Assembly (NCBI GenBank): GCA_026393735.1
Contig: JAPKZP010000006.1
Coordinates: forward strand, 1-16,661
From: Acidobacteriota bacterium
GTDB lineage: Bacteria > Acidobacteriota > Vicinamibacteria > Vicinamibacterales > JAKQTR01
Direction of reading: 5' to 3'
DNA: 16,661 nucleotides
This document shows, in pieces, positions 1 through 7,970 of the stretch. The notes below the pieces were generated by a model. The model saw nothing but the letters and a program-made list of their open reading frames with translations, was not told the origin of the DNA and did not search any database. How positions within the stretch are numbered: position 1 is the first letter of the stretch; each line of letters opens with the position of its first letter. The translations under genes and the position numbers were made by a program.

Positions 1-1
1 C

Positions 2-445
2 GAGTTGACCGAAGCGCACTGGGATCGCGGGCTCTCGGTGGATCTCAAAGCCGCGTTCCTATGCGCGCGCGCGGCGGCCCCGCACATGCGTGCCGCCGGC
101 GGCGGGCGCATCGTGAACATCGCCGACTGGCTGCCGGCCAGCGGCCGTGCCCGCTACAAGGGGTTCGTGCCCTACTACGTGGCAAAAGGGGGCGTGATCG
201 CCCTGACCGAAGCTCTCGCTCTCGAGCTCGCCGAGGACCAGATTCTCGTGAACGCCGTGGCGCCTGGCCCCATCCTCGCGCCGCCGGACGTGGGCGCCGA
301 CGAGATTGCCGCGGTCGAACAGGCGACACCGCTCGGACGCTGGGGCGGCGAACAGGAAATCGTCAAGACCGTTCTGTTTCTCATCCATTCCGACTTCATC
401 ACCGGCGAAGTCATACGCGTGGATGGGGGAAGGCACTTGCGCTGA
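2..445 (+). CDS. SDR family oxidoreductase, pteridine-reductase-like (5' partial)
   Basis: This is the C-terminal part of a short-chain dehydrogenase/reductase; the Rossmann nucleotide-binding N-terminus lies before the window and the frame is open from base 2. The catalytic YxxxK motif is visible as YYVAK (Tyr codon 173-175, Lys codon 185-187). It is followed by the usual helix ALTEALALELA and the NAVAPGPI segment, and the protein ends with the family's ITGEVIRVDGG signature. The strand that normally carries the catalytic Ser (consensus IVNISS) reads IVNIAD, with Asp at codon 125-127. An Asp here is known in PTR1/FolM-type pteridine reductases, so reduction of a pterin or a related carbonyl with NAD(P)H is a reasonable guess; the substrate cannot be read from the sequence. 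The stop TGA overlaps the ATG of the following aminotransferase (TGATG), implying coupled translation. Confidence 0.9.
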   Translation, partial: ELTEAHWDRGLSVDLKAAFLCARAAAPHMRAAGGGRIVNIADWLPASGRARYKGFVPYYVAKGGVIALTEALALELAEDQILVNAVAPGPILAPPDVGADEIAAVEQATPLGRWGGEQEIVKTVLFLIHSDFITGEVIRVDGGRHLR

Positions 446-1626
446 TGGGCTCCTTCCTCGACAGCGTCCCGACGTCGGGCATCATCCGCATCCGCGACCT
501 GATGTACGCGGTCGAGCGGCCGTTCCGCCTCGACCAGGGGGACGTGAGCTTCGACGCGCCCGACACGTTCAAGGCGGCCATCAAGGCGGCGGTAGACGCC
601 AACCACTCGCACTACCTCCAGACGGCGGGCCTGCCGCGGCTGCGGCAACTGCTGGCCGACAAGCTGCGGCGCCGGAACCGGATCCCGGTCGACGATCCCG
701 ACGAGCTCCTGATCACCAACGGCGGCGTACACGCGCTCTACCTCGCGAGCCAGGCGCTGGTGGAGCCGGGCGACGAGGTCCTCATGCCGGATCCCGTGTG
801 GCCGCAGATGCTCACCGCGCTCGCGGCGTCCGGCGCGCGTCCCGTACGCGTGCCGCTGCACGAGTCGCGTGGCTGGCGCTTCGACCTGGACGAAGTCGCG
901 GCGCACATCACGCCACGGACGAAGGGCATCTACGTGAACTCGCCGGGCAATCCCGCCGGCGGGGTTTTCACGCGGGAAGACCTCGCGCGTCTCGCCGGTC
1001 TCGTGCGCGAACACAACCTGTGGGTCATCGCAGACGAGGCGTACGAGGACGTGGTGTTCGACGGGCACGAACACGTCAGCATCGCGTCGTTCGAAGGCCT
1101 GCACGATCGCACGGCCTCGATGTTCACTTTCAGCAAGACCTACGCCGCGACAGGGCTCCGCCTGGGGTACCTCGCGCTGAGAAACCCCGTCTGGCGCGCC
1201 CGCGCCACGAAGCTGCTGGCCCTGACGGCGACCAACGTGTCGTCGATCGTCCAGTACGGTGCGATCGGCGTCCTCGAGGGCGACCAGCACATCGTGGAGC
1301 TGTACCGGGCGGAACTGCAGGCGCGGCGTGACCTCTTCTACGCGGGCGTGGGCGAGGCCGCCGGCCACGTGTTCAGCGGCGCGCCGCCGGACGGATCCTT
1401 CTACGCGTTCATGAAGATCGATCCGTCGTGGACGCCGCCCCCGGAGGCCACATCGCCGTCGCAATCGTGGGCGATGATGGAGTACCTGGTCGGCAAGGGC
1501 CGCATCGGCTGCGTGCCGGGCGTGGACTTCGGGCCGACAGGAGAGAACCACCTGCGCTTCTGTTTCGCGCGCGACCGCGCGGAGCTCAGCGGCGCGCTCG
1601 ACGCCATGCGCGCGTTGTTCCGCTAA
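445..1626 (+). CDS. Pyridoxal-phosphate-dependent class I/II aminotransferase
   Basis: A 393-residue fold-type I aminotransferase, normal length for the AspC-like family. Visible landmarks are the small-domain start followed by GDVSFDAPD, the NSPGNPAGG loop with Asn169 that contacts the PLP ring O3', DEAYEDVVF with Asp197 that pairs with the pyridine nitrogen, SKTYAATGLRLGYL with the Schiff-base Lys231, and Arg371 in NHLRFCFA, which binds the substrate carboxylate. It should transfer an amino group between an amino acid and a 2-oxoacid in the cytosol; which amino acid is used is not evident. The ATG at 445 overlaps the SDR stop and has a purine-rich GGGGGAAGG at 425-433. The reading frame is also open far upstream of 445, but that part overlaps the SDR and has no family similarity, so the short start is used. 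Confidence 0.93.
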   Translation: MGSFLDSVPTSGIIRIRDLMYAVERPFRLDQGDVSFDAPDTFKAAIKAAVDANHSHYLQTAGLPRLRQLLADKLRRRNRIPVDDPDELLITNGGVHALYLASQALVEPGDEVLMPDPVWPQMLTALAASGARPVRVPLHESRGWRFDLDEVAAHITPRTKGIYVNSPGNPAGGVFTREDLARLAGLVREHNLWVIADEAYEDVVFDGHEHVSIASFEGLHDRTASMFTFSKTYAATGLRLGYLALRNPVWRARATKLLALTATNVSSIVQYGAIGVLEGDQHIVELYRAELQARRDLFYAGVGEAAGHVFSGAPPDGSFYAFMKIDPSWTPPPEATSPSQSWAMMEYLVGKGRIGCVPGVDFGPTGENHLRFCFARDRAELSGALDAMRALFR

Positions 1627-1662
1627 ACGGTCACGCCTGCTGTCTCAATGGCCCGTTCGAAG

Positions 1663-1670
1663 TATAGAAT
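1663..1670 (+). promoter_or_regulatory. -10-like TATAGAAT box, leaderless-type promoter
   Basis: An AT-rich TATAGAAT stands out in the GC-rich 51 bp gap between the aminotransferase stop and the next start codon. Only seven bases separate it from the ATG at 1678, so a transcript starting the usual distance after a -10 element would begin at or next to the ATG. There is no Shine-Dalgarno between the box and the ATG, consistent with leaderless translation. No convincing -35 is seen. The same TAGAAT core precedes the genes at 10115 and 15343. Confidence 0.5.
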
Positions 1671-1677
1671 ACCGGCC

Positions 1678-2661
1678 ATGTCCGCATTTGCCGGGGCGCA
1701 GGAGCGACTGAACGCCATCCCGTCCCTCGATCTCTGGGCCCCACCGTCGCCGGTGCACGAGCTGCCGCGGTTGCGCGACGCGCTGGGCGGCGGGCCGCGC
1801 CTGCTCATCAAGCGCGACGATGCGATCCCGTTCGGGTTCGGCGGAAACAAGGTGCGCAAGGTCGCGATCGTGGCCGCGCACGCCATTGCCGAGGGCGCCG
1901 ACACGCTGCTCAGCGTGGGCGGCGTGCAGTCCAACTCGGCGCGCGTGGTCGCCGCGGTGGCGGCGCGCATGGGTCTTCACTGCGTGCTCGTCGCCAACGG
2001 CGCCCCGCCCGAGCGCCTCGCCGCCAACGCGTTGCTCGACTCCCTGCTCGGGGCCGAGGTCCACTATGTGCCGTCCCGCGACGATCGGGCCCCCGCGATG
2101 GCCCGCATCGCTGCCGACCTTCGCCGCCAGGGACGCCGCCCGTTCGAGATCCCGCTTGGCGCCTCGACATCCCTCGGCGCGCTCGGGTTCGTGCGCGCCG
2201 TCGGCGAGATCGTCAACCAGGCAATCATCCCGGACGTGATTGTCCACTCGACCTCCTCCGGCGGCACGCAGGCCGGACTCGTGGCGGGATGTGCGATCTA
2301 CGACCTGCCGACGCGCGTGCTCGGGATCAGCGCCGACGATCCCGCCGCGTCGATTCGCGGCACGGTGGAGGCCGTCATCAGCGGCATGAGTGCGTGGCTC
2401 GATGTCGACGGCGACGCGCTGGCCGCCGCGCGGCCGATCGAGATCGACGACACGTACGTGGGCGGCGGCTACGGAATCATGTCGCCGGCGTCGCGGGAGG
2501 CGGCCGACCTCCTGGCGCGCCGCGAAGCGATCTTCGTGGATCACACCTACACCGCAAAGGCGCTGGCGGGCCTCCTCGGCCACCTCCGTCGCGGGTCGTT
2601 CTCCCCCACGCAGACGGTGCTCTTCTGGCACACCGGAGGACAGGTGGGACTGTTCGCATGA
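1678..2661 (+). CDS. D-cysteine desulfhydrase / ACC deaminase family PLP enzyme
   Basis: A 327-residue fold-type II (tryptophan synthase beta-like) PLP enzyme. IKRDDAIPFGFGGNKVRK contains the family GGNKxRK motif with the PLP lysine at about Lys58; VGGVQSN (Ser85, Asn86) matches the segment that holds the substrate carboxylate; TSSGGTQAGL is the phosphate-binding loop; HTGG near the end is the typical C-terminal landmark. Known members convert D-cysteine to pyruvate, H2S and ammonia, or open the cyclopropane ring of ACC. After QSN most relatives carry HxR, whereas this protein has SAR, so the substrate may differ. The frame is open from an ATG at 1648, but the ATG at 1678 follows a TATAGAAT box at leaderless spacing and gives the usual family N-terminus. 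The end overlaps the next start as ATGA. Confidence 0.88.
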   Translation: MSAFAGAQERLNAIPSLDLWAPPSPVHELPRLRDALGGGPRLLIKRDDAIPFGFGGNKVRKVAIVAAHAIAEGADTLLSVGGVQSNSARVVAAVAARMGLHCVLVANGAPPERLAANALLDSLLGAEVHYVPSRDDRAPAMARIAADLRRQGRRPFEIPLGASTSLGALGFVRAVGEIVNQAIIPDVIVHSTSSGGTQAGLVAGCAIYDLPTRVLGISADDPAASIRGTVEAVISGMSAWLDVDGDALAAARPIEIDDTYVGGGYGIMSPASREAADLLARREAIFVDHTYTAKALAGLLGHLRRGSFSPTQTVLFWHTGGQVGLFA

Positions 2662-4040
2662 CGACGTTGACGTTTCTCGGTGCGGCCAAGTCGGTGACCG
2701 GGTCGAAGTACCTGCTCGAACACGGATCCCGCCGGATGCTCATCGACTGCGGCCTCTTTCAGGGACTCAAGGAACTGCGCGAACGCAACTGGCAGCCGCT
2801 GCCCGTCGAACCGTCTTCGATCAATGCCGTCGTACTCACGCACGCGCACATCGATCACAGCGGCTACCTGCCGCGCCTCGTGAAGCAAGGCTTCAAGGGC
2901 CGCGTGTTCTGCACGCCCGCGACGGCGGACCTGTGCCGCATCATGCTGCCCGACGCCGGCCGGCTGGCCGAAGAAGACGCGCACGAGGCCAACCGGCACG
3001 GGTACACGAAACACTCGCCCGCCTTGCCGCTCTTCACCGAAGATGACGCCTTCCAGGCGCTCACCCACCTGCAGCCGGTGGGGTACGACCGGCCGATCCC
3101 GATCGGCGGCGTCGCGGACGTCTCGTTCCTGGACGCCGGCCACCTGCTCGGGTCCGCGTTCGCGCGGATCCGCCTCGAAGGGGAGGGCGGCAAAGAACTG
3201 CTCTTCAGCGGCGACCTCGGCCGCTACGACCGGCCCGTGCTGCCCGACCCGTCGAAGGTCGACACTGCGGACGTGCTGCTCGTGGAATCCACGTACGGCG
3301 ATCGCGTCCACGAGCGCGACGACGGCGGGGAGCGGCTGGCATCGATCATCACGGATACGATCGGGCGCGGCGGGAAGGTCATCATCCCCGCGTTCGCGGT
3401 GGGCCGCGTGGAAGAGGTGATCTACTGGCTGAAGCGCCTCGAGGAGGCACGCCGCATTCCCGTCGTGCCCGTGTACCTCGACAGCCCGATGGCGCTGGAC
3501 GCGCTGCGCCACTACGCGAACCACAGCAACGACCTCGACCCGGACATGCAGACGCGACGCGGCGCGATGTCGGCGTTCACGACGCAGCGCTTCACGGCGC
3601 TGTCGTCGGTCATGCAGTCGAAACAGGTCCAGGCCTCGCCCGCGCCGTGCATCGTCGTGTCGGCGAGCGGGATGGCGACAGGCGGGCGCGTGCTGCACTA
3701 CCTGAAAGCCGCGCTGCCGAACCCGCGCCATACCGTGCTGTTCGTCGGCTACCAGGCGGCCGGCACCCGCGGCCGGCAACTGCTCGACGGCGCTGACACG
3801 GTGAAGATCCACGGTCAGCTCGTTCCGGTGTCCGCGCGCATCGAGCACCTCGACTCGATGTCCGCGCACGCGGACGTGGACGAGATCATGCGATGGCTGG
3901 GCGGATTCACCCGGCCGCCGGCGATGACCTACGTGGTGCACGGCGAGCCGCCGGCCCAGGACGCGTTGCGGCGCCGGATCGATAAGGAGCTCGGATGGAC
4001 GCTGCACGTGCCGGACTACCTGGAGCAGGTCACGATCTGA
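2658..4040 (+). CDS. Beta-CASP metallo-beta-lactamase fold RNase/nuclease
   Basis: A 460-residue protein of the MBL-fold beta-CASP family, whose bacterial and archaeal members are zinc-dependent RNA endo/exonucleases related to CPSF-73. The zinc ligands are all visible: HAHIDH at residues 62-67 (HxHxDH), His162 in DAGHLLGS, Asp186 in FSGDLGR and a late His428 in VVHGEP. The beta-CASP motifs include the acidic residue in VESTYGDR and His404 in SAHAD. Length fits the KH-less bacterial group often annotated as an RNA-metabolising MBL exonuclease. The frame is open upstream of 2658 but only as the shadow of the preceding gene. The ATG overlaps the stop of the PLP enzyme (ATGA) and AGGTGGG at 2642-2648 can serve as ribosome binding site. 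All active-site residues are intact, so it should be catalytically competent. Confidence 0.93.
   Translation: MTTLTFLGAAKSVTGSKYLLEHGSRRMLIDCGLFQGLKELRERNWQPLPVEPSSINAVVLTHAHIDHSGYLPRLVKQGFKGRVFCTPATADLCRIMLPDAGRLAEEDAHEANRHGYTKHSPALPLFTEDDAFQALTHLQPVGYDRPIPIGGVADVSFLDAGHLLGSAFARIRLEGEGGKELLFSGDLGRYDRPVLPDPSKVDTADVLLVESTYGDRVHERDDGGERLASIITDTIGRGGKVIIPAFAVGRVEEVIYWLKRLEEARRIPVVPVYLDSPMALDALRHYANHSNDLDPDMQTRRGAMSAFTTQRFTALSSVMQSKQVQASPAPCIVVSASGMATGGRVLHYLKAALPNPRHTVLFVGYQAAGTRGRQLLDGADTVKIHGQLVPVSARIEHLDSMSAHADVDEIMRWLGGFTRPPAMTYVVHGEPPAQDALRRRIDKELGWTLHVPDYLEQVTI
3984..3989 (+). promoter_or_regulatory. Shine-Dalgarno AAGGAG deciding the start of the M49 peptidase
   Basis: AAGGAG lies inside the 3' end of the nuclease gene, five bases before ATG 3995. 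This near-consensus site supports a peptidase start that overlaps the nuclease gene by 46 nt; the next in-frame candidate, GTG 4094, would remove a conserved N-terminal segment. Confidence 0.65.
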
Positions 4041-5971
4041 CGGAGGAGCCCGATCGCCCCTACCTGCTCGAGCGCGTCGACGACGCGGCGATCGTGCAGC
4101 TGTACGCGGACGGGTTCGAGCGGCTCGCGCCGCGCGAGAAGACGCTCGTCTACCACCTGTCCCTGGCCGCTCTGGCGGGGCGGGACATCTACTACGACCA
4201 GCGGTACGGGCCGAGCCTCGACATGCGCGAGGTCCTCGAGGAGACCCTCACGCATCCCGGCGGCGCGGAGCAGGACACCCTCGCGCGCGTCCGGCACTAC
4301 ACCAAGCTGTTCTGGCTGAACAGCGGCCCGCACAACAACCAGACCGCGCGGAAGTTCCTGCTGCGATGCGAGCCCGAGGCGTTTGCCGCGGCCGTCCATG
4401 CGGCGGCGGCGGCCGGCGCGCGCTTTCCGCTGCAGCCGGACGAGACTCTGGACGGCATGCTGGCGCGGCTGGGCCCGTGTTTTTTCGACCCCGAGGTGGA
4501 CGCAACCGTGACGAGCAAGACGCCCGGGCACGGCCGCGACATCCTGACGGTGAGCGCCAACAACCTGTACGACGGCGTGACCGTGGCCGATCTCGAGGGG
4601 TTCCAGGAGCGCTACCCGCTCAACTCGCGTCTCGTGAAGCGCGACGGCGCGCTGCTCGAAGAGGTGTACCGCGTGGGCGGCCGCTATAGCCGCTGCATCG
4701 AGGAGATCGTCCGGCACCTGGAGGCCGCCCTGCCGTACGCGCCGCCTCCGACCGCCGACGCGTTGCGCGCGCTGGCGCGCTTCTACCGCACCGGCGAGAC
4801 CGGGGACCGCGAAGCGTACGACGTCGCCTGGGTGCGCGACAGGGACGCGACGGTCGACACCATCAATGGGTTCGTGGAGGTGTACCTGGACGCGCGCGGG
4901 ATGAAGGGCGCATGGGAGTCTCTCGTCTACTACGTGAACCACGAGAAGACCGACGCCATCCGGACGCTGGCCCGCGAGGCACAGTGGTTCGAGGACCACA
5001 TGCCCTGGGACCCGCGCTACCGCAAGCCGGGCGTGACGGGCGTCTCCGCCAACGCCATCGAGGTCGTCGTCGAGGCCGGCGATTCCGGGCCGGTGACCCC
5101 CATCGGCATCAACCTGCCGAACGACGAGCGCATCCGGGCGCAGCACGGCAGCAAGTCGGTGTCGCTCACGAACGTCATGGAGGCATACGACCGGTCAATG
5201 CCCGAGGCCTACTGGGCCGAGTTCTCGTGGACGCGGGAAGAGGCCGGCCGGGCGGCGCGCTGGAGCGGCTTTGCGTCCGAGCTGACGACGAACATGCACG
5301 AAGTGATCGGCCACGCGTCCGGCCAGGCGGACAGCCGCATGACCGGAAGCGCGCAGGCCGCGCTGCGCGAGTACTATTCGACAATCGAGGAGGCGAGGGC
5401 CGACCTGGTCGCGCTCTACTTTGCGCCGCACCCGAAACTGGCCGAGCTCGGACTCGTGGCGGCGGAACACCAGGCCGAGATCGCGTGCGCGGCGTACGAA
5501 GCGTACGCGCGCAACGCGCTGGTGCAGCTGCGGCGCATCCGTGAGGGCACGCAGATCGAGGAAGACCACATGCGCAACCGCCAGTTGGTCGTGCGGTGGC
5601 TGATGAAGCATACCCACGCGGTGCAGGAACGATGGCGCGAAGGCCGGACGTTCTACGTCGTCGTGGACGTGCACGCCTTCCACGAGAGCGTCAGCCGCCT
5701 GCTGGCCGAGGTCCAGCGCATCAAGAGCCAGGGCGACATGGATGCCGCCCGGGCGTTGGTGGAAGGCTACGGCGTGCACTTCGACACCGCTTTGCGCGAC
5801 GAAGTCGTCGCACGGGTGCAACGGGTGGACCTGCCGTCGTACACCGGGTTCGTGATGCCGACGCTCGAACCCGTGCACGGCGCCGACGGACAGATCAGCA
5901 ACGTCCGCATCACCTATCCGCTCGATTTCACGAAGCAGATGCTGGAGTACGCGGGGAGAACTGCGCGATGA
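3995..5971 (+). CDS. Dipeptidyl peptidase III, family M49
   Basis: A 658-residue zinc metallopeptidase. The M49 signature HExxGH is HEVIGH at residues 435-440 (zinc ligands His435 and His440, catalytic Glu436). The second motif is EEARAD at 465-470, supplying the third ligand Glu466, with the short spacing and final Asp characteristic of bacterial M49 enzymes such as that of Bacteroides. The N-terminal LAGRDIYYDQRYGP and the NMHEVIGHASGQ context also match the family. These enzymes remove dipeptides from the N-terminus of short peptides. No signal peptide is evident, so it is probably cytosolic and acts on imported or recycled peptides. The start at 3995 is backed by AAGGAG five bases upstream and overlaps the preceding gene by 46 nt in another frame. 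Its end overlaps the next gene as ATGA. The neighbouring aminotransferase and D-Cys desulfhydrase-like enzyme suit a role in amino-acid catabolism. Confidence 0.93.
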   Translation: MDAARAGLPGAGHDLTEEPDRPYLLERVDDAAIVQLYADGFERLAPREKTLVYHLSLAALAGRDIYYDQRYGPSLDMREVLEETLTHPGGAEQDTLARVRHYTKLFWLNSGPHNNQTARKFLLRCEPEAFAAAVHAAAAAGARFPLQPDETLDGMLARLGPCFFDPEVDATVTSKTPGHGRDILTVSANNLYDGVTVADLEGFQERYPLNSRLVKRDGALLEEVYRVGGRYSRCIEEIVRHLEAALPYAPPPTADALRALARFYRTGETGDREAYDVAWVRDRDATVDTINGFVEVYLDARGMKGAWESLVYYVNHEKTDAIRTLAREAQWFEDHMPWDPRYRKPGVTGVSANAIEVVVEAGDSGPVTPIGINLPNDERIRAQHGSKSVSLTNVMEAYDRSMPEAYWAEFSWTREEAGRAARWSGFASELTTNMHEVIGHASGQADSRMTGSAQAALREYYSTIEEARADLVALYFAPHPKLAELGLVAAEHQAEIACAAYEAYARNALVQLRRIREGTQIEEDHMRNRQLVVRWLMKHTHAVQERWREGRTFYVVVDVHAFHESVSRLLAEVQRIKSQGDMDAARALVEGYGVHFDTALRDEVVARVQRVDLPSYTGFVMPTLEPVHGADGQISNVRITYPLDFTKQMLEYAGRTAR

Positions 5972-7944
5972 CGACGCCCACGCTCCCGGCACGCGTGTCC
6001 CTGCCGCGGATCATCGCGGTGCTCCTGCTGCTGGTGTTCTTCGCCGTGCTCGTCCGCACGGCGTGGATCAGCGACGACGCCCAGATCTCGCTGCGGACGG
6101 TGATGAACGTCACCCACGGGAACGGCCTGACCTTCAACGTCGGCGAACGCGTGCAGACCTTCACGCACCCGCTGTGGCTGCTCTGCCTGACGGCGTGTTA
6201 CCTGGTCCTCGGGAATGTCTACTACGCGACGTTCGCGCTGTCGTTCGCCGTGTCGATCCTCGTGTTCTGGCGCGCCATGTCGCGGGCCGCGTCGGCGTGG
6301 CAATCCTGGCTGGCCGCGGCCGTGCTGTTGTCGTCGCGGGCGTTCGTCGACTATTCGACGTCCGGTCTCGAGAACCCGCTCGCGTGCCTGATCCTCATCG
6401 GTTTCGTCAGCGTGCTGCTCGACGAACGCCTGAACCGCCGCCTGTGGCTGACGGGACTGTGGGGACTGGGCGCACTGGCGTACCTGACGCGGCCGGATAC
6501 CGTCCTGCTCGTCGTCCCCGCACTCGCGCTGGCGTCCTGGCGCGTCCGGCGCGCGGGCCTCGTGGCCGGCGCCGTGGCAATCGGCCTGCTGCCGGCCGTC
6601 GCATGGACGACCTTCGCCCCCCTCTACTACGGCTTCCCGTTCCCGAACACGGCATACGCCAAGCTGGGGGTGGGCATCAGCCAGGGCCAGTTGTGGAAGC
6701 AGGGGGTGCTCTACCTAGTCGATTCGCTGGATCGCGATCCGGCCACGCTCGTCACGATCCTGGCGGCGGCCGCGTGGAGCCTGGCGACGCGGATGGCGTT
6801 CGCGCGCGCGATGGCCGTGGGCATCGTGTGCTACCTCCTCTATGTCGCGTCGATCGGCGGCGACTTCATGTCGGGCCGGTTCCTGGCGGTGCCGGTCTTC
6901 GCGGCCATGCTGATCCTGACGCGCATGCTGTCGGCCGCGCGCGAGGCGTGGGTGGTCTCGATCATCGCGGTCGTGGCGCTGAGCGCCGCGTCGGCCAGGA
7001 TGCCGCTCTTCACCGACAGCCGCTTCGGAGACACCGGCGTGAAGCACAGCGGCGTCAGCGACGAGCGCGTCTTCTACTTTCGCAAGAACTCGCTGGTCTT
7101 CGCGAGCATGAACTCCTTCGACAACCCCGACTGGGACGCGCCGCGGCCGGCCGGCCAACAGCGCGTGATGAACACGTGCGGGCTGATGGGCGAAGGCGGC
7201 CTGGACTGGGGCCCGCACTACTACATGCTCGACGAGTGCGCGCTCGCGGACCCGCTGCTGGCGCGGCTGCCCGCGGTGTTCAAGGAAGAATGGCGGCCCG
7301 GTCACTTCCGCCGATGGGTGCCGGACGGGTACCGCGAGAGCCTCGTGTCGGGCGTCAACACGATCAGGAACCCGAAACTGCGTGAGTTCTACGACCGGCT
7401 CTCGCTCATCACGCGAGGACGGGAGCTCTGGTCTGCAGATCGTCTGTCGACGATCTGGAGGATGAACACCGGCGGCTACAACCATCTGATCGATCCCGAC
7501 TACTATCGCTTCAGCGGGTTCATCAAGTACCTCGACGAACTGAGCGACACGAAGGCCGACGAAACACCGTCCGACGCGCCGGGCACCATCGCGATGAAGC
7601 TGCCGCTGGCGGTCCGCGTCGACGATCGCCCGGGGCGCCGCTACATGGACGTCTCGGTCGACGCCGACGACGTGTACGCGTTCGTCTTCGTGAAGCAGGG
7701 CGCGGCCGTCGGCCGGCTCACGGTCGGGCCCGTGCCCGCGCACCGGCGGAAGCCCGGCCTTGTCTCGTACACGATCGACCTGCCCTCACGCCCCACCCGC
7801 GTCGGTTTCGACACGATCATGGTCCTGCCCGGGGGAGGCGACGAGTCGTACTCGCTGGGACATCTGCTGCTCGAGGGCAACCCGAAGACGGACCGGGAGC
7901 TGCTCAAGCGGGTGGCGGTCAGGGACGGAGTGATCACGCCGTAG
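5968..7944 (+). CDS. GT-C-type multi-pass membrane glycosyltransferase, AftB-like
   Basis: A 658-residue integral membrane protein. A first hydrophobic helix (about residues 14-33) is followed by Asp36-Asp37 in ISDDAQISLR, the acidic pair in the first external loop that is diagnostic of GT-C glycosyltransferases using polyprenyl-phosphate sugars. HGNGLTFNVGERVQTFTHPLW and a later IGGDFMSGRF recall the group containing mycobacterial AftB, an arabinofuranosyltransferase, and many uncharacterised Gram-negative proteins. Roughly nine to ten hydrophobic segments fill residues 14-345; the remaining 310 or so residues are polar and probably periplasmic. The expected job is adding a sugar to an envelope glycan, glycolipid or protein; donor and acceptor are unknown. 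The ATG overlaps the peptidase stop (ATGA) and is preceded by GGGGAG at 5953-5958, so expression is coupled to the peptidase although the functional link is unclear. Confidence 0.8.
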   Translation: MTTPTLPARVSLPRIIAVLLLLVFFAVLVRTAWISDDAQISLRTVMNVTHGNGLTFNVGERVQTFTHPLWLLCLTACYLVLGNVYYATFALSFAVSILVFWRAMSRAASAWQSWLAAAVLLSSRAFVDYSTSGLENPLACLILIGFVSVLLDERLNRRLWLTGLWGLGALAYLTRPDTVLLVVPALALASWRVRRAGLVAGAVAIGLLPAVAWTTFAPLYYGFPFPNTAYAKLGVGISQGQLWKQGVLYLVDSLDRDPATLVTILAAAAWSLATRMAFARAMAVGIVCYLLYVASIGGDFMSGRFLAVPVFAAMLILTRMLSAAREAWVVSIIAVVALSAASARMPLFTDSRFGDTGVKHSGVSDERVFYFRKNSLVFASMNSFDNPDWDAPRPAGQQRVMNTCGLMGEGGLDWGPHYYMLDECALADPLLARLPAVFKEEWRPGHFRRWVPDGYRESLVSGVNTIRNPKLREFYDRLSLITRGRELWSADRLSTIWRMNTGGYNHLIDPDYYRFSGFIKYLDELSDTKADETPSDAPGTIAMKLPLAVRVDDRPGRRYMDVSVDADDVYAFVFVKQGAAVGRLTVGPVPAHRRKPGLVSYTIDLPSRPTRVGFDTIMVLPGGGDESYSLGHLLLEGNPKTDRELLKRVAVRDGVITP

Positions 7945-7970
7945 GTCGGAGAAGAGGAAGCGCAGCCCCT

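Noticed and set aside
2547..4007. Long minus-strand open frame opposite the beta-CASP nuclease
   Set aside because: Biased Arg/His/Val composition without motifs; the plus-strand gene has all catalytic residues.
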